Source: JAQUPP01 sp041649955 (GTDB taxonomy: Bacteria > Patescibacteriota > Patescibacteriia > UBA2591 > JAQUPP01). Taken from it: a stretch of 5,410 nt of DNA. A program made the position numbers and the translations under genes. The DNA lies in contig JBAZMD010000033.1 of NCBI GenBank assembly GCA_041649955.1, positions 1 to 5,410 on the forward strand, written 5' to 3'. Positions within the stretch are counted from its first letter, which is position 1; each line of letters begins with the position of its first letter. The notes beneath the pieces were generated by a model. That model worked only from the letters and a program-made list of their open reading frames with translations. It was not told the origin of the DNA and did not search any database. This document shows positions 1 to 5,308 of the stretch, piece by piece.

Positions 1-155
1 TTAATGATTTGCAGTATCATATGAATTATAAAAGTATAAATATGTACCGTAAAAATTTGGAAGTTTTTTTGAGAAAATATTTTAAAATTGTAACTAGCTG
101 GTCTGATTCAAAATATCTCAATAAAATAATTTATATTTTAAAACCCAAGAAATAA
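1..155 (+). CDS. Methyltransferase-family paralog, C-terminal fragment (5' end outside window)
   Basis: An open frame enters from the left edge (first full codon at base 3) and ends at TAA 153-155, giving about 50 residues. Its tail resembles those of the complete methyltransferases downstream: R-K-Y-F-K-I followed by I-I-Y-I-L-K-P-K-K, against K-H-F-K-I...Y-N-F-I-L-K-P-K-K in the 4382 gene and K-Y-F-K-L...Y-N-F-V-L-R-P-K-I in the 987 gene. It is therefore probably the end of another copy of this family. The tail looks closer to type B than type A, but 50 residues are too few to decide. The catalytic domain is not in view. Only one base separates its stop from the next ATG, so it probably shares a transcript with the 157 and 987 genes. 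Confidence 0.72.
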   Translation, partial: NDLQYHMNYKSINMYRKNLEVFLRKYFKIVTSWSDSKYLNKIIYILKPKK

Positions 156-156
156 T

Positions 157-990
157 ATGGCAAACTTTATTTTAAATAAAAAACAATGGAAACATCACGC
201 TAAAACTTGGAGCCTTCTTAAACCGCCGGAGAGGCCATCATTGCAAGAAATAAAACTTTACGAAAAATGGGCTAGAAAAAAAGCTGGAGGCAAGGCTATT
301 ATTTATGGTGCCACGCCGGAACTGCGGGATTTATTGGCGAAATATAATTTTGACGTAACCTTGGTAGACAGAGAACCGAATATGGTCAGAGCAATGAAAG
401 AATTAATTGAAACATCCAAAGGTGATGAAAAAATAGTTATTGCCAATTGGTTAAAAGTGCCGCTAAAAAGCCATCAATATGATTTAATTTTATGCGATCA
501 TGGTATTCACCATATTACTTTTAAAGACTGGCCGATTTTTTTAACAGAAGCCAAAAGATTACTGAAACCAAACGGTTATTTAGCAACCAATATCATTACC
601 ATGCCTGATTCAACCACCGCCACTGTTTCCGAGATGGTTAAAACTTACAACAAAAATCCAAAAAAATTTGATTATCAAACAATGCTTTATTGGCATTATC
701 GCATTTATTGGGGATTAAAAGATTTTGGAAAAGAAAAATATATGAAAAATCTGACAATGTTAAATGACCAATTAAAACAATTTTCAAGACAAGGTGTTAT
801 AAAAAATCAAGATTATAAAATTTTGGCTTCAACCTGGCTCTGGGACGGATTAAAACTTTGCTGTCCCCTCTCAAAAGATACTGATAAAATGCTTAAAAAA
901 TATTTTAAAATTTTATCCAAAAAATCTCCGCAAATAAAAAACAACGCTCTTATTTTTCATCATATTTATAATTTAACACCCAAAATATGA
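157..990 (+). CDS. SAM-dependent methyltransferase, type A, copy 1
   Basis: A 277-aa predicted cytosolic protein with the layout of a class I (Rossmann-like) SAM methyltransferase. An N-terminal motif (W11, A15, W18, then K-P-P-E-R-P-S 22-28) precedes the fold. The first strand and SAM loop is A-I-I-Y-G-A-T-P-E-L-R-D (47-58), a variant lacking the usual GxGxG. D71 after strand 2 (T-L-V-D-R-E) is the likely ribose-binding acid. I-A-N-W (95-98) is followed by the strand-4 motif Y-D-L-I-L-C-D-H-G (108-116) and L-L-K-P-N-G-Y-L (135-142). The rest is a lineage-specific helical region with a C-C-P motif (235-237). The start follows the previous stop by one base, has no Shine-Dalgarno, and matches the start of the 3558 paralog. 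Its TGA stop overlaps the next ATG. Fold assignment is from motifs; the methyl acceptor is unknown. Confidence 0.82.
   Translation: MANFILNKKQWKHHAKTWSLLKPPERPSLQEIKLYEKWARKKAGGKAIIYGATPELRDLLAKYNFDVTLVDREPNMVRAMKELIETSKGDEKIVIANWLKVPLKSHQYDLILCDHGIHHITFKDWPIFLTEAKRLLKPNGYLATNIITMPDSTTATVSEMVKTYNKNPKKFDYQTMLYWHYRIYWGLKDFGKEKYMKNLTMLNDQLKQFSRQGVIKNQDYKILASTWLWDGLKLCCPLSKDTDKMLKKYFKILSKKSPQIKNNALIFHHIYNLTPKI
859..990 (+). repeat. Near-identical 3' tract shared by the two type A genes (copy 1)
   Basis: The last 132 bp of the type A gene match bases 4254-4385 without gaps, with 6 differences by my count (about 95% identity). Codons 39-115 of the same two genes differ at 39 of 231 positions (about 83%), mostly at synonymous sites. 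Similarity stops about nine bases into the following type B gene. Confidence 0.85.
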
Positions 991-1880
991 AAAAACAAAA
1001 AATTGACAGTCCTGTCTGGCAAAATAATGCCGAAAAATGGTGGTATAATTTTTGGTCAAAATGCCAAGAACCTTGGCGTCCCTCAAAAAAAGAAATAATT
1101 TTTTGGGACAAGACGATTCAACAAATTCTTAAAAAGAAAGATTCTATTCAAGTTCTGATACTTGGCGCCACCCCCGAATTTCGTGATTTGTTGGCTAAAT
1201 ATAAAAATATAAAAGTTACCTTGCTGGATATAAATCCCCCGGTTAAAAGAGCAATGGACAGATTATGTAAAAAGAAAAATGCGAATGAAAAATTAATTCT
1301 CGGTAATTGGCTGGATGTGGCAAAAAATTTTCCTCCCCGCTCCTTTGATGTTGTAATGAATGACGAGGGACTTGAAAATGTTTATTTTACAAAACATAAC
1401 CTACTTTTAAAAAATATCGCAAAAGTTTTAAAAAAGGATGGATATTTTTTAATGGGAAGATTATGCATGGAAGATGCTTTTAAACATCCGCTAAAATTTA
1501 CGACCTTATTTAAAAAGTATCAGAAAAATCCTGAATTTTTTCATAATTTTCATAATCGGATTAATTATCTTTATCGCCTGGCCTGTTCATCTCAATCAAG
1601 GGCTTATGATCATAAAAAACAGGGCGTAAAAGTTGGTATTTTAGCCGATGAAATTATAGAAAAAAATAAAAAATTATATAACACAAAATATTTAATGTGG
1701 ACACCTGAGGTTGACTGGCAGGGTCCGGCTTTACATAGTTATATAGAGGTTGATTTAGAAAGTTTAACAAAAATGAAATCAATGATTGAAAAATATTTTA
1801 AACTTGAAAAAAAATATCAAGATTTATTTCATCCCGTAATGAAAGTAAAATATAATTTTGTTTTAAGACCAAAGATATAG
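987..1880 (+). CDS. SAM-dependent methyltransferase, type B, copy 1
   Basis: A 297-aa protein related to the type A genes but clearly a separate subfamily. It keeps the N-terminal Trp-rich motif (W11, W18, W19, W23, then P-W-R-P-S 29-33), the variant SAM loop V-L-I-L-G-A-T-P-E-F-R-D (56-67), the acid after strand 2 (D81 in L-L-D-I-N), G-N-W (106-108), the strand-4 motif F-D-V-V-M-N-D-E-G (120-128) and L-K-K-D-G-Y-F (148-154). A conserved segment K-K-Y-Q-K-N-P-E-F-F (176-185) leads to R-I-N-Y-L-Y-R-L-A (191-199), echoed in every copy. The C-terminal M-W-T-P (237-240) and Y-I-E-V-D (252-256) are shared with the 4382 gene but not with type A. Its ATG lies inside the end of the type A gene (ATGA), with no Shine-Dalgarno, so translation is probably coupled. 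No terminator hairpin follows. Substrate unknown. Confidence 0.8.
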   Translation: MKKQKIDSPVWQNNAEKWWYNFWSKCQEPWRPSKKEIIFWDKTIQQILKKKDSIQVLILGATPEFRDLLAKYKNIKVTLLDINPPVKRAMDRLCKKKNANEKLILGNWLDVAKNFPPRSFDVVMNDEGLENVYFTKHNLLLKNIAKVLKKDGYFLMGRLCMEDAFKHPLKFTTLFKKYQKNPEFFHNFHNRINYLYRLACSSQSRAYDHKKQGVKVGILADEIIEKNKKLYNTKYLMWTPEVDWQGPALHSYIEVDLESLTKMKSMIEKYFKLEKKYQDLFHPVMKVKYNFVLRPKI

Positions 1881-1906
1881 CGTAAATTGCCACTAATTAA
1901 AAAAAA

Positions 1907-1935
1907 TTGACAAAAACTGATTTTTATGCTATATT
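1907..1935 (+). promoter_or_regulatory. Sigma70-type promoter with extended -10 for the hydrolase gene
   Basis: A consensus -35 TTGACA (1907-1912), a 17-bp spacer and a -10 TATATT (1930-1935), with TG at 1927-1928 in the extended -10 position. The predicted transcription start near 1942 gives a leader of about 28 nt before the ATG at 1970. It marks the break between the left methyltransferase run and the hydrolase. Confidence 0.75.
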
Positions 1936-1967
1936 TATAATATAGATTAAATGATTTAATTATAAAT
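1933..1967 (+). repeat. AT-only inverted repeat between the -10 box and the start codon
   Basis: ATTTATAAT (1933-1941) is perfectly complementary to ATTATAAAT (1959-1967). Nested inside is a 15-base palindrome, ATTAAAT-G-ATTTAAT (1946-1960), that shares two bases with the outer right arm. The outer left arm overlaps the promoter -10, so only the inner palindrome lies wholly in the predicted leader. It could be an operator or a weak leader hairpin, but such dyads also arise by chance in AT-rich DNA. Confidence 0.4.
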
Positions 1968-1969
1968 TT

Positions 1970-3049
1970 ATGACAGAAATATTTAGAAGAGAAAAAGAAA
2001 TTTTTCCAAAAGATGAATCTCTGGAAAAATTGTTCGGTGAAAATTTTAATTCAGAAAAAACCATTAAATTAAATTCTGATTTGGATGAAAACAATCAGCC
2101 CAAAGAACTTGGCAATTATGAAGCTCAATGGACTGAATTAAAAAATCCGGATACTGGAGAAGTCATAGAAGGAAAGGTTTATCTTCCAAAAGGAACAAAA
2201 AATTTTAAGGAAGTTTTAATAATTAACCCCGGATATCGCGGCGACTTTGTTTTACAAGAAGCAAAATATGCTGACGATTTTGCCTGCGGCGACCGAGCAA
2301 TGGTGGTTTTGCGGCACAATGGCATAAGAATTGAAGGTGAAGACGTTAAAAGTTATATTCATTGCCCTGAAAAAATAAATTATGCCCAAGAAAAAAATCA
2401 AAAATATATGGGCAAGGATGAAAATTTTAAATGGAATCAAGCTGACAGAGAAATTCTAACTGCTTTAAAATCCCTTGGAGCCAATATTGATCAACTTGAT
2501 AAAATTGATATTATTGGTCATTCTTGGGGCGGCAGAATAGCCCTTACCTCTTTAATGGATCTTAAAGAAGAGATGAATGGTTCGGGAGAAAAATCAGAAA
2601 CAGCCCAAAAAATCGCTGACAAAATTAAAAATGTGGTTTTAATGGGCGCTTGGGTTGAAAATAGGCCGGAAGTAATTAATTCTTTTAGAGAACCTTTTAA
2701 AAGTGAAGCTGAGGGTAATTATTTTAAAAATCTAAACGTTGATGAGACAATGGATAGTATGAATGATTCCGGCAAAAAATTAAGAGAATTAACGGCTGAC
2801 AAATTACCGGAAAATATACGCATTGTCGGCATTCATTCTATTAAAGATCAAGATATTGATTTAGAAGGAGAAACACTCCCCTTTTTCCAAAATCAACTAA
2901 AGGGTTTAAAAAAGAAAGGTTCAATTATTTTAAAAGATTTACAGGAATTATTACCGGAAAAAATCGGCGGACGAGAACCCGTGGTTCATGATTATCCCAT
3001 AGACCAAGTAAGGGGATGGATTAAAGAAGTTATTAAAAAAAGAGAATAA
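1970..3049 (+). CDS. Alpha/beta-fold hydrolase
   Basis: A 359-aa predicted cytosolic protein with no signal peptide or membrane segment. The nucleophile elbow I-I-G-H-S-W-G-G (181-188) puts the catalytic Ser at 185. A preceding strand and loop V-L-I-I-N-P-G-Y-R-G (82-91) fits the oxyanion-hole region. Candidate acids are D293, D295 or D297 in I-K-D-Q-D-I-D after strand R-I-V-G-I-H (284-289), and H340 in V-V-H-D-Y-P is the likely catalytic His. Residues 1-50 are a charged extension, and 200-220 and 240-280 look like hydrophilic cap insertions. This supports an esterase, lipase or peptidase-like hydrolase; the sequence does not show the substrate. It has its own promoter and no Shine-Dalgarno. 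It sits between the two methyltransferase pairs, but its separate promoter argues against a simple shared operon. Confidence 0.85.
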   Translation: MTEIFRREKEIFPKDESLEKLFGENFNSEKTIKLNSDLDENNQPKELGNYEAQWTELKNPDTGEVIEGKVYLPKGTKNFKEVLIINPGYRGDFVLQEAKYADDFACGDRAMVVLRHNGIRIEGEDVKSYIHCPEKINYAQEKNQKYMGKDENFKWNQADREILTALKSLGANIDQLDKIDIIGHSWGGRIALTSLMDLKEEMNGSGEKSETAQKIADKIKNVVLMGAWVENRPEVINSFREPFKSEAEGNYFKNLNVDETMDSMNDSGKKLRELTADKLPENIRIVGIHSIKDQDIDLEGETLPFFQNQLKGLKKKGSIILKDLQELLPEKIGGREPVVHDYPIDQVRGWIKEVIKKRE

Positions 3050-3067
3050 ATTTAGCAAAATAAAGGG

Positions 3068-3096
3068 TTGACAAAAATCAAAAAATTTGCTATTAT
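3068..3096 (+). promoter_or_regulatory. Sigma70-type promoter with extended -10 for the 108-aa gene
   Basis: A consensus -35 TTGACA (3068-3073), a 17-bp spacer and a -10 TATTAT (3091-3096), with TG at 3088-3089 as an extended -10. It has the same architecture as the promoter at 1907, including TGCTAT at the -10. An inverted pair TAGCAAA (3053-3059) and TTTGCTA (3086-3092) brackets the -35 and could be an operator. The predicted start near 3103 gives a leader of about 47 nt. Confidence 0.75.
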
Positions 3097-3105
3097 TAAA
3101 ATATA

Positions 3106-3128
3106 TTAAACTATAAAAAATAGTTTGA
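3106..3128 (+). promoter_or_regulatory. 5' leader hairpin before the 108-aa gene
   Basis: A 9-bp stem (3106-3114 with 3120-3128, including one U-G pair) closes a loop of five A residues. It begins almost at the predicted transcription start and ends about 10 nt before the Shine-Dalgarno. It could protect the 5' end of the transcript from decay or modulate translation; neither role can be shown from sequence. Confidence 0.45.
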
Positions 3129-3138
3129 AAATAAAAAA

Positions 3139-3145
3139 GGGAGGA
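3139..3145 (+). promoter_or_regulatory. Strong Shine-Dalgarno (GGGAGGA) for the 108-aa gene
   Basis: GGGAGGA lies directly upstream of the ATG at 3150, with five bases between GGAGG and the start codon. It fixes the start of the 108-aa gene. It stands out because no other start in the window has a recognisable Shine-Dalgarno. Confidence 0.8.
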
Positions 3146-3149
3146 AGAA

Positions 3150-3476
3150 ATGACTTATTCTTTTGTAGCAAGGCGCAAAGAAGTAGATAAGAAACATAAA
3201 AACTTCGAAAAAGAGGCCATAGAAAAGGAAAATGGAATTCTTCAGGAAATGATTGGCAAGAAAGTTAAGATGTTTATTTATGTGAACGAACCTATTATAA
3301 AATGTGGTATAGGTGGTGGAACGGGTGGTGGAACTTCGATTCAAGATAGAGTAGGAATATTAAAGGGCGTAAACAAAAAAAGTCTCAGGATAAAACTTGA
3401 TCCGGAAATTGAAAGGGTTTTTGGACCACCAGAATCTTTTGAAAAGGAAAAAATACAAAGAATTGTAGAGTTATAA
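3150..3476 (+). CDS. Conserved-looking small protein of unknown function, 108 aa
   Basis: I do not recognise the family. The gene is well supported: extended -10 promoter, leader, strong Shine-Dalgarno, and a hairpin just after the TAA. Residues 8-30 form a highly charged, probably helical segment (R-R-K-E-V-D-K-K-H-K, then E-K-E-A-I-E-K-E-N). A strand-like block I-G-K-K-V-K-M-F-I-Y-V (35-45) is followed by a Gly-rich loop with two G-G-G-T units (55-62), then strand-like V-G-I-L-K-G-V (68-74) and S-L-R-I-K-L (78-83), and a charged tail ending I-Q-R-I-V-E-L. The spacing of short strands resembles small beta-barrels of the Sm/SH3 type, but this is only a guess from pattern. No signal peptide, membrane segment or catalytic motif is visible. 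It is independent of the flanking methyltransferases by promoter. Confidence 0.75.
   Translation: MTYSFVARRKEVDKKHKNFEKEAIEKENGILQEMIGKKVKMFIYVNEPIIKCGIGGGTGGGTSIQDRVGILKGVNKKSLRIKLDPEIERVFGPPESFEKEKIQRIVEL
3312..3335 (+). repeat. In-frame 12-bp tandem duplication encoding GGGT-GGGT
   Basis: Two adjacent 12-bp units starting GGTGGTGGAAC (3312-3323 and 3324-3335) differ only in their last base. They encode residues 55-62 of the 108-aa protein and lengthen its Gly-rich loop by exactly one unit. Confidence 0.8.
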
Positions 3477-3481
3477 AATAA

Positions 3482-3512
3482 TTAAGGGTTGACATTTTAT
3501 GCCAACCCTTAA
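3482..3512 (+). terminator. Strong hairpin after the 108-aa gene, possible terminator lacking a U-tract
   Basis: A perfect 10-bp stem, TTAAGGGTTG (3482-3491) with CAACCCTTAA (3503-3512), is extended inside by an A/C mismatch, three more pairs (CAT with ATG) and a TTT loop. It starts five bases after the TAA at 3476. On the + strand it is followed by AACGTTACTT rather than a run of T, so intrinsic termination may be weak; it may instead protect the 3' end of the mRNA. The T-rich side faces the - strand, where no gene is seen. Confidence 0.55.
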
Positions 3513-3519
3513 ACGTTAC

Positions 3520-3547
3520 TTGGCAAAAAATAAAATAATAGTATAAT
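3520..3547 (+). promoter_or_regulatory. Promoter for the second A-B pair, nearly leaderless
   Basis: TTGGCA (3520-3525, one mismatch to consensus), a 16-bp spacer and a perfect TATAAT (3542-3547). The expected transcription start near 3553-3555 lies only a few bases before the ATG at 3558, so the mRNA would be almost leaderless, which fits the missing Shine-Dalgarno. The first A-B pair has no such promoter. Confidence 0.65.
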
Positions 3548-3557
3548 TTATAGAATT

Positions 3558-4385
3558 ATGGCAAAAATTACTTTAAATCATAATCAATGGAAAAATTACG
3601 CTAAAAATTGGAAGCCGCTTAAACCGCCGGAGAGACCTTCATTGCAAGAAGTGAAACTTTATGAAAAATGGGCTAAGAAAAAAGCTGGCGGCAAAGCTAT
3701 TATTTATGGCGCCACGCCTGAGTTAAGAGACTTATTGGCGAAATATAATTTTGATGTCACACTAGTGGATAGAGAATCGAATATGATTCGGGCAATGCAA
3801 GAATTGATTAAAATATCCAAAGGCGACGAAAAAATAATCATTGCCAACTGGTTGAAAGTGCCATTAAAAAGCCATCAATATGATTTGATTTTATGCGACC
3901 ACGGTCTTCATCACATTGCTTTCAATGATTGGCCGATTTTTTTAAAAGAAGCCGAAAGATTACTAAAACCAAATGGCTATCTAACAACCAATATTATTAC
4001 CATGCCGGCCTCCGACACTGCCACTGTTTCCGAGATGGTCAAAGCTTATAAAAAAAATCCGAAAAAATTTAACCGCCAAGATATGTGGTATTATCATTAT
4101 CGTATTTTTTGGGGATTGGAAGATTATGGAAAACAAAAATATATGAAAAATCTGACAATGTTAAATGACCAATTAAAACAATTACTAAAACAAAAAGTTA
4201 TTAATAACCAAGATTATAAAATTTTGGCTTCGCCCTGGGAAGGATGGAAATGCTGCTGTCCCCTCTCAAAAGATATTGACAAAATGCTTAAAAAATATTT
4301 TAAAATTTTATCCAAAAAATCTCCTCAGATAAAAAACAACGCTCTTATTTTTCATCATATTTATAATTTAACGCCTAAAATATGA
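3558..4385 (+). CDS. SAM-dependent methyltransferase, type A, copy 2
   Basis: A 275-aa paralog of the 157-990 gene, roughly 80% identical by eye. All motifs are kept: W11, A15, W18 and K-P-P-E-R-P-S (22-28), the SAM loop A-I-I-Y-G-A-T-P-E-L-R-D (47-58), D71, N-W (97-98), Y-D-L-I-L-C-D-H-G (108-116) and L-L-K-P-N-G-Y-L (135-142). Most changes are at the extreme N-terminus (3-20) and in the substrate-side region 151-235, where two residues are deleted just before the C-C-C-P motif. Many base differences in the SAM domain are synonymous, so both copies appear to be under selection as working proteins. It starts a new transcription unit with its own nearly leaderless promoter and overlaps the next gene by ATGA. 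Methyl acceptor unknown. Confidence 0.82.
   Translation: MAKITLNHNQWKNYAKNWKPLKPPERPSLQEVKLYEKWAKKKAGGKAIIYGATPELRDLLAKYNFDVTLVDRESNMIRAMQELIKISKGDEKIIIANWLKVPLKSHQYDLILCDHGLHHIAFNDWPIFLKEAERLLKPNGYLTTNIITMPASDTATVSEMVKAYKKNPKKFNRQDMWYYHYRIFWGLEDYGKQKYMKNLTMLNDQLKQLLKQKVINNQDYKILASPWEGWKCCCPLSKDIDKMLKKYFKILSKKSPQIKNNALIFHHIYNLTPKI
4254..4385 (+). repeat. Near-identical 3' tract shared by the two type A genes (copy 2)
   Basis: Ungapped match to 859-990 with 6 differences in 132 bp by my count. The tract covers the C-C-P motif, the C-terminal tail and the ATGA junction. Similarity collapses a few codons into the type B gene. Confidence 0.85.
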
Positions 4386-5281
4386 AAAAAGAAAAAAAAC
4401 AATATAATCCAATTTGGCTTAAGCAGGAAAATTTTTGGTATAACCTTTGGAAGGCCGTTAAATCGCCTTGGCGGCCGGCAAAAGAAGATATTAAATTTTA
4501 CGAAAAAATCGTCAAGAAAGTTGTCAAAAAAAATAAAAATCCCAAAGTTTTAGTTCTCGGCTCTACGCCGGAAATTCGCGATATGCTGGCAAAATACAAA
4601 ACAATTGAGGTGACTCTGATAGACCTTAATATTCCTGTTTCTCGGGCCATGACGCGTTTAATGAAAAGAAAAAATCCGAGAGAAAAATTAATACCGGGCA
4701 ACTGGTTGAAAATGGACCAACTTTTTCCGCGAAATTATTTTGACATTGTTATCGGCCATGGAAATTTTGAAAATATTAAAATTGAGAAACACGATTTATT
4801 TTATATAAACATAAAACATTTAGTTAAAAAAAATGGTTATGTAATAATGGCAAGAGGTTGTCTGGACAGCTGCCTAAAAAATCCAATCACCTTTAAACAA
4901 GTGGTGGAAAAATATAAAAAGAACCCTGAATATTTTAAAAATTTTGTGAATAGAATATTTATGTTATACCGACTGGCTGATGAACCGGGGGTTTATGACT
5001 ATAAAGCCCAAGGACTGAAATTTCATATTTTACTGAAAAAACTGATTCAGGAAGCCAAAAAACAAGGTTTGTCCGATAGGGCGGTGAAAGATTTATGCTG
5101 GACGCCGGGACTGGGAGCAAATACTTATTATATTGAAGTAGATATTGCCACTGAAAAGAAGCTTAAATCGATGCTTCAAAAACACTTTAAAATTATTTCT
5201 CTTCATCATCTTAAATATCATCCGGTAGCTGAGCCGGCGGCAGATTATGTTTATAATTTTATTTTAAAACCCAAAAAATAA
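4382..5281 (+). CDS. SAM-dependent methyltransferase, type B, copy 2
   Basis: A 299-aa type B paralog, about 40-45% identical to the 987-1880 protein. Shared features are the N-terminal W-Y-N-L-W...P-W-R-P-A (19-33), the SAM loop V-L-V-L-G-S-T-P-E-I-R-D (56-67), D81 after strand 2, G-N-W (106-108), K-K-N-G-Y-V (149-154), Y-K-K-N-P-E-Y-F (178-185) leading to R-I-F-M-L-Y-R-L-A (191-199), C-W-T-P (239-242) and Y-I-E-V-D (250-254). At the strand-4 end, where copy 1 has N-D-E-G and type A has C-D-H-G, this copy has G-H-G-N (125-128), so the usual Asp is His126. That suggests a different substrate or altered activity. Its ATG overlaps the preceding TGA, so translation is probably coupled to type A. 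No hairpin separates it from glyA, 27 bases on. Confidence 0.8.
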   Translation: MKKEKKQYNPIWLKQENFWYNLWKAVKSPWRPAKEDIKFYEKIVKKVVKKNKNPKVLVLGSTPEIRDMLAKYKTIEVTLIDLNIPVSRAMTRLMKRKNPREKLIPGNWLKMDQLFPRNYFDIVIGHGNFENIKIEKHDLFYINIKHLVKKNGYVIMARGCLDSCLKNPITFKQVVEKYKKNPEYFKNFVNRIFMLYRLADEPGVYDYKAQGLKFHILLKKLIQEAKKQGLSDRAVKDLCWTPGLGANTYYIEVDIATEKKLKSMLQKHFKIISLHHLKYHPVAEPAADYVYNFILKPKK

Positions 5282-5308
5282 TTATTTATTATTAAAATTT
5301 TTAAATTT

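Noticed and set aside
987..990. TGA read as glycine (Gracilibacteria-type code) linking A and B into one protein
   Set aside because: The A stop TGA forms an ATGA overlap with B in a different frame, B has its own conserved N-terminal motif, and no gene in the window contains an internal TGA.
2252..2440. Open frame on the - strand inside the hydrolase gene, with hydrophobic content
   Set aside because: It lies wholly inside a well-supported coding sequence with catalytic motifs, and its Phe/Ile-rich content is what the antisense of Lys/Glu-rich coding DNA produces.
3111..3344. Open frame on the - strand across the leader and start of the 108-aa gene
   Set aside because: It is antisense to a gene with promoter and Shine-Dalgarno, and is Phe-rich as expected for an AT-rich shadow.
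3489..3494. TTGACA as a -35 box for the second A-B pair
   Set aside because: At a 17-bp spacing the -10 would be AACGTT, which is poor. The TATAAT at 3542 pairs better with TTGGCA at 3520, and this TTGACA is buried in the hairpin stem.
4498..4701. Open frame on the - strand inside the second type B gene
   Set aside because: It is antisense to conserved methyltransferase motifs and has no signals of its own.
5252..5257. TATAAT near the end of the second type B gene as a glyA promoter
   Set aside because: No acceptable -35 lies 16-18 bp upstream and there is no extended -10. It falls in the conserved Y-N-F coding motif seen at the end of the other copies.
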